This document shows, one piece after another, positions 25,653-31,867 of a stretch of DNA of 31,867 nucleotides (position 1 is its first letter; each line of letters opens with the position of its first letter). A program made the translations under genes and the position numbers. The notes below the pieces were generated by a model that worked only from the letters and a program-made list of their open reading frames with translations, was not told the DNA's origin and did no database searches. The DNA comes from Candidatus Gastranaerophilales bacterium (GTDB lineage: Bacteria; Cyanobacteriota; Vampirovibrionia; Gastranaerophilales; Gastranaerophilaceae). The DNA lies in the NCBI GenBank assembly GCA_900552525.1, contig UNSK01000023.1:1-31867 (forward strand). The letters are read 5' to 3'.

Positions 25653-27293
25653 ATGACTAAAATAAAAAATTTTGTATTAAAACATCCTGAATTATTTACA
25701 ATTCTGGGATTAACCATATTATTTTACTTTATATTTTTTCACAATATATGGGCATATGCATTGATGGATGTTGATGAATCAAGATATGTATCAATGTCAA
25801 AGGATATGTTTCATACGAAAGATTTTCTTACATTGTATTTAAATAAACAATTCTTTTTTGAAAAGCCACCCCTGTATTTTTGGGGAGAATGTTTATCGTT
25901 TGCTTTTTGGGGCAGGGTAACAGAATTTACAGCTCGATTTCCTGTTGCTTTAGACGGTATGTTATGCTGTTTTACTGTATATTTTTTAGGAAAAAGAATT
26001 ATATCACGTGGTTACGGGGTTGTTTCATCTTTAATTTTTGCAACATCTCTAGAATTTTTAATCCTGGCAAAATTTGCCATTCTTGATATTGTTGTTGCAA
26101 CCTGTACCGGATTTTCTTTATGCTTTGGAATTTTTACTAATTTTTGCCAAGAAAAACATAAAAAATACTGCTGGTGGTTATTCTATATTTTTTCAGGCCT
26201 TGCTGTTATGGCAAAAGGAATCCCTGGTTTTGTAATACCGTTTGGGTCTATGTTTTTCATCTCATTATATTCGAAAAATTTTAAAGAAATCTTTAAGCCA
26301 CTATACTTTATTCCGGGTATAATCTTATTTTTATTAATCACATTGCCTTGGCATATTATTATGCTAAAAATGCATGATCCTTTGTTCTTTGAGGAATATA
26401 TCGTAAAACACCACATTGAGCGTTTTATTGGAGGGAATGAGCTTGGAAGAGAACAACCGTTCTATTTCTATATATTGACTTTATTATGGGGATTTTTCCC
26501 TTGGATATTTTCAGTACTTGCAGTTTTTATAAGAAAAATCGTTAAAAAGGATTTTGTATTTAAGAATGTTACTAATATCCAAAAATTTTTGGTTTATAAC
26601 GGAATTATAACCTTATTTGTTCTGGTATTTTTCTCTGCATCTGATACTAAGCTTGTTACATATATTCTTCCTATATATGGCTCTCTGGCATGTCTTGGAG
26701 GTTATATATGGACCAGATATATAGAAAAAGGCGAATACAGTAAAATTATTAACATAACTGTCTATATATTAGGCGGAATATTTATTCTAGCTTCAATAAT
26801 AGCATTATTCACACCTTTATACTTGCCAGCTCAGCTTAATAGTGATATTGCTTCTGCAAAACCGCTTTGCATATCACTATTATTTATTGCAGGTTTAGCT
26901 TCTATAATTTTTGCAAAAAAAGAGAAGTATATTGGAGTTTTCTTTACGTACGTACTATTTATGCTTATTCTTTCAGCGTTCGGAACAGAAAAATTCTTTG
27001 AAATTGACTATAAATTTGGGCAAGATGACCTGATGCGTTTTGCAGAATATGCAAAGGTACATAATAAAACACTAACTGCATACAAATTTGATCGAAAATA
27101 TTCATTAATTTTTTATAGCGGTCAACCTGTTGAATATGGACTTTTCTATAACATTGAAGATTTAAAAAATGAATTAAAAGAGCAAAATAATCTTGTAATA
27201 GTTCAATATAAACATATGAATAAAGACTTTAAAAATTTGAATTACAAAGTCATTGATAAAGGGCGTAAATATATGCTTATAGAAAAGAGATAA
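25653..27293 (+). CDS. ArnT-like glycosyltransferase (GT39/GT83, PMT_2 family)
   Basis: A polytopic membrane protein of 546 residues with about 11-12 helices and a C-terminal periplasmic domain. The first large loop has the catalytic acidic pair (VDESRY, Asp41-Glu42) and FFEKPPLYFW near 68-77, the hallmarks of undecaprenyl-phosphate-sugar-dependent transferases such as ArnT. HHIERFIGG near 256 belongs to the second conserved loop. It probably adds a sugar to lipid A or another envelope lipid or protein; the substrate cannot be read from sequence. The start at 25653 has GGAGGAGA directly upstream; a longer in-frame start at 25611 would include terminator sequence. TATACT at 25626-25631 is a possible -10. 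Confidence 0.88.
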   Translation: MTKIKNFVLKHPELFTILGLTILFYFIFFHNIWAYALMDVDESRYVSMSKDMFHTKDFLTLYLNKQFFFEKPPLYFWGECLSFAFWGRVTEFTARFPVALDGMLCCFTVYFLGKRIISRGYGVVSSLIFATSLEFLILAKFAILDIVVATCTGFSLCFGIFTNFCQEKHKKYCWWLFYIFSGLAVMAKGIPGFVIPFGSMFFISLYSKNFKEIFKPLYFIPGIILFLLITLPWHIIMLKMHDPLFFEEYIVKHHIERFIGGNELGREQPFYFYILTLLWGFFPWIFSVLAVFIRKIVKKDFVFKNVTNIQKFLVYNGIITLFVLVFFSASDTKLVTYILPIYGSLACLGGYIWTRYIEKGEYSKIINITVYILGGIFILASIIALFTPLYLPAQLNSDIASAKPLCISLLFIAGLASIIFAKKEKYIGVFFTYVLFMLILSAFGTEKFFEIDYKFGQDDLMRFAEYAKVHNKTLTAYKFDRKYSLIFYSGQPVEYGLFYNIEDLKNELKEQNNLVIVQYKHMNKDFKNLNYKVIDKGRKYMLIEKR

Positions 27294-27333
27294 TTTTACA
27301 AACCTTAATATGTTTATGTGTTAGATTATAGTT

Positions 27334-30300
27334 ATGGCAAAATTTATACCTTTACATATTCACTCGGAGTTTTCACTTCTGGATGGGACAATAAGAATAG
27401 GGGATTTGGTAAACTACGCCAAAGAAAATGAACTTCCCGCTATTGCTGTTACAGACCACGGTGTAATGTACTCTGCAATTGAGTTTTATGAGAAAGCTAA
27501 AGAAGCCGGGATAAATCCACTTATTGGCTGTGAATTTTATGTGCATGATGGAGATATACATGTTCATGACAATTCTCATAATCCTTTGTATCACCTAATT
27601 TTAATATGCAAAGACGCTAAAGGTTACGCAAACTTAATCAAGCTAGTATCAACTGCGTGGTGTGAAGGTTTTTATTACAAGCCTCGTATTAACTTTGAGC
27701 TATTAAAAGAGCATCATGAAGGACTTATCTGTGCATCTGCCTGTTTAGGCGGTGAAGTCTTGCAAAACCTTTTAAAAGGAGATTATGCGAAGGCTAAAGA
27801 AACAGCACAGAGATATAAAGATTTATTTGGAGATGATTATTATATTGAGCTGCAGGATCACAATTTGGAAGATCAAAAGCGTACAAATCCTGATTTGATT
27901 AAAATAGCAAAAGAGCTTAATATCAAAATGATTATTACCAATGACTCCCATTATCTTAGAAGAGAAGATGCAGATGCTCAAGATACTCTTCTTTGTCTGC
28001 AAACAAATGCTGATAAAGATGATCCAAACCGCTTCCATTTTCCTAACAACGAATTTTATATTAAATCAAAAGAAGAGATGCGTAAGGCATTCTCCTGGAT
28101 GGACGATGAAACTTTTGAAGAATGCGTGAAAAATACAGAAGATGCGGCTTCAAAATGTAATGTAGAAATTGAGCTTGGAAATGCACCTCTCCCTCATTAT
28201 GATGTGCCGGAGGGTTACACAAACGAAACCTACTTGCAGCATATTGTATATGAAGGTTTGAAAAAACGTTACGGAGAAATATCTGACGATTTAAAATCTC
28301 GTGTTGATTATGAGCTAAGTGTAATAAACAAAATGGGGTTTCCGGCATACTTTCTTATAACCTGGGACTTTATACATTATGCTAAAACACATAATATTCC
28401 AGTAGGCCCCGGCCGTGGTTCTGCTGCCGGAAGTGTAGTAGCCTATGCCCTTGAAATTACTGATTTGGATCCGATAAAACATAATCTGTTGTTTGAAAGA
28501 TTTCTTAACGAAGAGCGTTTTACAATGCCCGATATTGATATTGACTTCTGCATTGAAAAACGACGTCAGGTTATAGATTACGTAACCCAAAAATATGGTG
28601 AAGACAGAGTCTGTCAAATTATAACTTTTTCAACTTATGCACCTAAAGCCGCATTTAAAGGGGTTGCAAGGGTATTAAAAGTTCCATTTTCAGAAAGTAA
28701 TAGATTAGCCGGGTTAATTGAACCAGCTATTGAAATTGCTGCAGCTACAAATCCAAAAGCGAAATGGTTGAAAGATGCTGTAAAAGCTGAGGGATCAGAA
28801 CTAAAAAAACTCTATGACGAAGATTATCAAATTTTAAATCCGGAAACTGGAAAAACAGTTGGTTTTAAAAAGCTGATAGACATGTCTATTGCTATTGAAG
28901 GCTTAAAATGCGGAACAGGTACTCATGCTGCCGGCGTAATTATTTCACACGCACCTTTAGATACAATTATTCCTGTTCAGCCGTCAAAAGATGGTATTGT
29001 ACAGACCGGCTATCCGCCGCATGAAGTAACAGAAGTTTTATCACTTTTGAAAATGGACTTCTTAGGGTTAAGAAACCTCACCATGATATACAAAACCGTT
29101 GATATGGTTAAAAAATACCGCGGTGTTGATATAGATATTAACAATATTCCTCTCGATGATAAAGAAACATATAAAATGCTGGTTCGAGGAGAAACTATAG
29201 GAGTCTTCCAATTAGAATCACAGGGGATGATTAACCTTGTTAAACGTCTAAAACCAGACGTATTTGAAGATTTAGGCGCTCTAGTGGCATTATTCAGACC
29301 GGGGCCGCTTGGTTCTGGTATGGTTGATGAGTTTGTTGCCAGAAAACATGGTATAAAAAAAGTTACCTATGCTCATCCGCTTTTAGAGCCGATTCTTAAA
29401 GATACTTATGGAACAATTGTATATCAAGAACAGATTATGCAGGTATTCCAGACTCTTGCAGATTATTCTCTCGGTGAAGCAGATATTGTCCGACGTATGA
29501 TGGGTAAGAAAAAAGTAGAGGAGATGCAAAAACAAAAGGGTAAGTTTATTGAACTTGCTTCTACTCATCATGATATGAAACCTGATGATGCTGCAACTTT
29601 GTTTGAACAGATAGAAGCGTTTGCTTCATACTGCTTTAACAGATCACACTCTGCAGCTTATGCATTTGTAGCCTATCAGACAGCTTATTTAAAATGTCAT
29701 TTCCCTGTAGAATACTTATCAGCATTACTTTCCAGCGTATCGGATAATAAAGACCAAACTCAGCTATATATTGAAGAAGCTCAAAAATACGGAATAAAGG
29801 TCTTACCTCCTGATATAAACCATTCTTATTTAGAATACACACCTGATGGCGAAAATATAAGATTTGGTCTTGCTGCAATTAAGCAGGTCGGTGAACCTGT
29901 AGTAGAAGCGATTATTAAAGAAAGAGAAGAAAATGGCGAATTTTCAAGTATTTTCGATTTTTGCAAGAGGGTAGACGCAAAATTCGTTAACAAAAAATCT
30001 CTTGAAGGTCTGATAAAAGCTGGTGCCTTTTCAAATATAGAAAAGAGCAGAAAACAGCTATTTGATAATATGGATCATATTCTTGATGTTACATCAAAAG
30101 AGGCAAAGGACCGTGCAATGGGGCAGGTAAGCCTGTTTGCTGCAATGGGTGCTGATGATGGATTCGCTAACGTACAATATCAGCTTGTGGGCAGTGATGC
30201 AGAGTATACAGACAAAGAAATTCAGCAATTTGAAAAAGAGTTTTTAGGTTTTTACGTAACATCACATCCTCTTTTCTCAATCAGAGATAAACTGCAATTT

Positions 30301-30861
30301 CTTATGACTCACAGAATTACAGAACTGGCTGAGCTAAAAGAGGAAGAAGAAGTTACCATATGCGGGCTTGTAACTGCAACAAGGCAAATTCCTACCAAAA
30401 AAGATCCATCTAAATTCCTTAGATTTGTAACTGTTGAAGATTTAACAGGTAAAGTAGATTGTGTATGTTTCCATAAAAAACTTCTGGAATACGGTGAGCT
30501 GCTAGAACTGGATAATAAAGTTGTTGTTACAGGACGAATTCAGCATAGAGGAGAAGAGCAGATAAGCTTGCTTATTGACAGTGTAAAATCAGTAGAAAAT
30601 GCAAATATTGTAACTGTAAGTCTTAAAAGAGATATTAAGTACGAAGAACTTTGCGGTATAAAGAACATATTGGCCAAACATCACGGAGATGATCCGGTTA
30701 TGTTTAAACTTCCTCCTGTAGAAGGGTATTCCGCTAAAATACTGACATCTCCAGTATTCTGGGTAAATTCTACGAACGATTTAGTTAACCATATGAAACA
30801 ATTTTTCCCGAATGAAGTAGATGTTTCAATACGTTCATTAGACCAGCCATTAGAAGTTTAA
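27334..30861 (+). CDS. dnaE: DNA polymerase III alpha subunit DnaE
   Basis: The replicative polymerase subunit, 1175 residues, normal for DnaE. Domains: PHP at 1-~210 (HIHSEFS, TDHGVM, GCEFY, NDSHYL), polymerase core with the acidic residues in PDIDIDF (Asp402, Asp404) and KMDFLGL (Asp575), the SRSxxAY-like NRSHSAAYAF segment, helix-hairpin-helix region, and a C-terminal OB fold (VTICGLVTATRQ, about 1005-1085). No Shine-Dalgarno precedes the ATG, whereas an extended -10 (TGT-TAGATT, ending 27327) would put the start of transcription at or next to the ATG. It is 40 bases after the GT39 gene. Confidence 0.97.
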   Translation: MAKFIPLHIHSEFSLLDGTIRIGDLVNYAKENELPAIAVTDHGVMYSAIEFYEKAKEAGINPLIGCEFYVHDGDIHVHDNSHNPLYHLILICKDAKGYANLIKLVSTAWCEGFYYKPRINFELLKEHHEGLICASACLGGEVLQNLLKGDYAKAKETAQRYKDLFGDDYYIELQDHNLEDQKRTNPDLIKIAKELNIKMIITNDSHYLRREDADAQDTLLCLQTNADKDDPNRFHFPNNEFYIKSKEEMRKAFSWMDDETFEECVKNTEDAASKCNVEIELGNAPLPHYDVPEGYTNETYLQHIVYEGLKKRYGEISDDLKSRVDYELSVINKMGFPAYFLITWDFIHYAKTHNIPVGPGRGSAAGSVVAYALEITDLDPIKHNLLFERFLNEERFTMPDIDIDFCIEKRRQVIDYVTQKYGEDRVCQIITFSTYAPKAAFKGVARVLKVPFSESNRLAGLIEPAIEIAAATNPKAKWLKDAVKAEGSELKKLYDEDYQILNPETGKTVGFKKLIDMSIAIEGLKCGTGTHAAGVIISHAPLDTIIPVQPSKDGIVQTGYPPHEVTEVLSLLKMDFLGLRNLTMIYKTVDMVKKYRGVDIDINNIPLDDKETYKMLVRGETIGVFQLESQGMINLVKRLKPDVFEDLGALVALFRPGPLGSGMVDEFVARKHGIKKVTYAHPLLEPILKDTYGTIVYQEQIMQVFQTLADYSLGEADIVRRMMGKKKVEEMQKQKGKFIELASTHHDMKPDDAATLFEQIEAFASYCFNRSHSAAYAFVAYQTAYLKCHFPVEYLSALLSSVSDNKDQTQLYIEEAQKYGIKVLPPDINHSYLEYTPDGENIRFGLAAIKQVGEPVVEAIIKEREENGEFSSIFDFCKRVDAKFVNKKSLEGLIKAGAFSNIEKSRKQLFDNMDHILDVTSKEAKDRAMGQVSLFAAMGADDGFANVQYQLVGSDAEYTDKEIQQFEKEFLGFYVTSHPLFSIRDKLQFLMTHRITELAELKEEEEVTICGLVTATRQIPTKKDPSKFLRFVTVEDLTGKVDCVCFHKKLLEYGELLELDNKVVVTGRIQHRGEEQISLLIDSVKSVENANIVTVSLKRDIKYEELCGIKNILAKHHGDDPVMFKLPPVEGYSAKILTSPVFWVNSTNDLVNHMKQFFPNEVDVSIRSLDQPLEV

Positions 30862-30862
30862 T

Positions 30863-30891
30863 AAAAAAGGCGGCTCTCCTGAGCCGCCTTT
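30863..30891. terminator. Bidirectional intrinsic terminator
   Basis: An 11-bp GC-rich stem (AAAGGCGGCTC 30866-30876 and GAGCCGCCTTT 30881-30891) with a 4-base loop. The U-run is strong on the minus strand (TTTTTTATT) and weak on the plus strand, so it best serves the hypothetical gene at 30912-31697 and blocks dnaE read-through less well. Confidence 0.8.
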
Positions 30892-30911
30892 AAATGTTAT
30901 TATTACTATAA

Positions 30912-31697
30912 TTAACCTAATCCGAATTTTGGAGCAGCATTCTTGGTTTCTTCGCTGCAAGCCTGTTCTATTGATTGTAATCTTTCTTTTGCGTAAGCCA
31001 ATTGTGTTTCTACAGATTCTTTCTCAAGTTCCATATCTGTTTGTTCCATTTCTAACGGAGCAAGTGCTGCATCTTGTTCTGCTTCTAACTGTTCTTTTGC
31101 AGCTTCTAACCAGATTGAAACATTGTTTTGATAATTCTGGCTCATTTGCTGACACATCATATTTGCTTGAGATTGGTTTTGTTGTGCAGCCTGCATTGCC
31201 ATCTTAAATGCGGTTACTTCATCCTGCGTGAACTGACCATTAGAGCCATATTTGCCTTCTTGAGGATTACCATCTGCATCTTTGTATTGTCCCAAGCCGC
31301 TAGTATAGTAATCTTGAAGCATTTCTTGGAACTTAACCTGATCCATTGCAGGGAATTTGTTATCTTTATCTTTTGGTATTTGTCCGCTTGCAAGCATACC
31401 ACCCATTTGATTAAGTACAAATGAGGTTATGCCGCCACCTGACATGTTCCAAGGGTTGAAGGCTTGATTTTCCATTCCAAGGCCCATCTGATTTCTAAAG
31501 AATACAGAAGCTTGACTCTGCATCATCTGGGCTTGTTTTTCTAATTGCGTCATTTTACTCGAGTACATTTTTTGCACTCGAGAAATGTTCTTAGTCATAC
31601 GGTCAAGGCGGTTGCCATAGCGCAGCTGCTTTAACGTCAGTTTATTGACTTGACGTTTGAGCCTCATTTTTTCATGTAGTAATAACAAGAAAGCCAT
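30912..31697 (-). CDS. Hypothetical coiled-coil protein, Met/Gln-rich, with an EF-hand-like loop
   Basis: I do not recognise the family. 261 residues: an amphipathic basic helix (5-65, with repeated Lys/Arg/Met/Gln), a Gly/Met/Asn-rich linker (70-105), a middle domain with an acidic loop at 140-160 (DADGNP followed by GSNGQFTQDE) that resembles a long calcium-binding loop, and a C-terminal Gln/Glu coiled coil (165-250). There is no signal peptide or membrane helix, although residues 2-7 are hydrophobic. GGAG lies about 12 bases upstream of the ATG, rather far. It is divergent from the gene starting at 31843. Confidence 0.7.
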   Translation of the reverse strand: MAFLLLLHEKMRLKRQVNKLTLKQLRYGNRLDRMTKNISRVQKMYSSKMTQLEKQAQMMQSQASVFFRNQMGLGMENQAFNPWNMSGGGITSFVLNQMGGMLASGQIPKDKDNKFPAMDQVKFQEMLQDYYTSGLGQYKDADGNPQEGKYGSNGQFTQDEVTAFKMAMQAAQQNQSQANMMCQQMSQNYQNNVSIWLEAAKEQLEAEQDAALAPLEMEQTDMELEKESVETQLAYAKERLQSIEQACSEETKNAAPKFGLG

Positions 31698-31778
31698 TTT
31701 TTATACCGTCTCCGTATTTTTTATACTCTTATATATATAAAGTATATTTATTGCTAAAAATTTCGTTTTTTTTTAATT

Positions 31779-31821
31779 ATTGTTACAAAAGTTTACATTA
31801 GAATTGTTACAAAAATTTACA
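31779..31821. repeat. Two 19-bp direct repeats in a divergent promoter region
   Basis: ATTGTTACAAAAGTTTACA (31779-31797) and ATTGTTACAAAAATTTACA (31803-31821) differ at one base and are spaced by 24 bp. They lie between the genes at 31697 (-) and 31843 (+). They resemble TGTAAACAAATTGTTACA at 7522-7539 read in the other direction. Confidence 0.65.
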
Positions 31822-31835
31822 AGGTATAATATAAT
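31807..31835 (+). promoter_or_regulatory. Candidate promoter of the gene entering at the right edge
   Basis: TTACAA (31807-31812), 17-bp spacer, TATAAT (31830-31835); an overlapping TATAAT lies at 31825-31830. The expected start is near 31842, at the ATG, suggesting a leaderless message. The -35 falls inside the second direct repeat. Confidence 0.5.
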
Positions 31836-31842
31836 ATTTTTA

Positions 31843-31867
31843 ATGAAGTATAAAAAATTAACACCAG
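31843..31867 (+). CDS. 5' end of a gene cut by the window edge
   Basis: Only eight codons are visible (MKYKKLTP). The evidence for a gene is the promoter placed exactly for a leaderless start and the divergent layout. A short basic N-terminus of this kind would fit a type IV prepilin-like leader, but the hydrophobic segment that would decide it is outside the window. Confidence 0.35.

Noticed and set aside
28061..28617. Antisense open frames within dnaE
   Set aside because: They follow the codon bias of dnaE in reverse, have no ribosome sites and show no recognisable domains.

Overview
The window is an AT-rich bacterial segment of about 31.9 kb that is almost fully coding, with mostly single-copy housekeeping genes and no rRNA, tRNA, phage, IS or CRISPR signal that I can see. 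Several proteins have their closest recognisable relatives in Cyanobacteria: a DUF4330 protein, an IctB-type O-antigen-ligase-fold membrane protein, a Tic20-like membrane protein and a secreted LEK/FG-repeat protein. There are no photosynthesis genes, base composition is low GC, and there is a BspA/DUF285 fragment of the gut-associated type. I therefore infer a gut member of the non-photosynthetic sister group of Cyanobacteria (Vampirovibrionia/'Melainabacteria', order Gastranaerophilales), with a Gram-negative envelope because of the heptose kinase and the ArnT-like transferase. This is inference from family content, not a database match.

Layout. 1-967: a DUF285 leucine-rich-repeat fragment that reads directly into the antisense of an acidic hypothetical gene on the minus strand; the join looks like a rearrangement or an assembly chimera. 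1036-6270 (+): a tight operon hldA-like, DUF4330, IctB-like, ligA, small membrane protein. 6282-7442 (-): hypothetical tail-anchored protein, sharing a bidirectional terminator with the operon. 7609-7926 (+): XRE regulator behind a perfect 11-bp inverted repeat. 7967-9739 (-): rimP-nusA. 9863-10081 (-): small membrane protein, divergent from lysS. 10154-13259 (+): lysS, thiL, ispD. 13414-14313 (+): secreted repeat protein. 14316-16622 (-): rpiB-rsfS-TPR-Tic20-like operon. 16705-17484 (+): calpain-like protein. 17462-23404 (-): gpmI, SNF2 helicase, sensor kinase. 23714-25540 (+): large coiled-coil protein with glycine-zipper ends. 25653-30861 (+): GT39/ArnT-like transferase and dnaE. 30912-31697 (-): coiled-coil protein. 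31843-end (+): start of another gene.

Most of the window is core metabolism and information processing: DNA replication and repair (dnaE, ligA), transcription elongation and ribosome maturation (nusA, rimP, rsfS), translation (lysS), isoprenoids (ispD), thiamine (thiL), sugar phosphates (rpiB, gpmI) and envelope glycans (hldA, IctB-like, GT39). The least understood parts are six lineage-type hypothetical proteins with unusual architecture and a few operator-like DNA elements; these are the focus of the findings. I found no convincing multi-gene novel defence or mobile system here.
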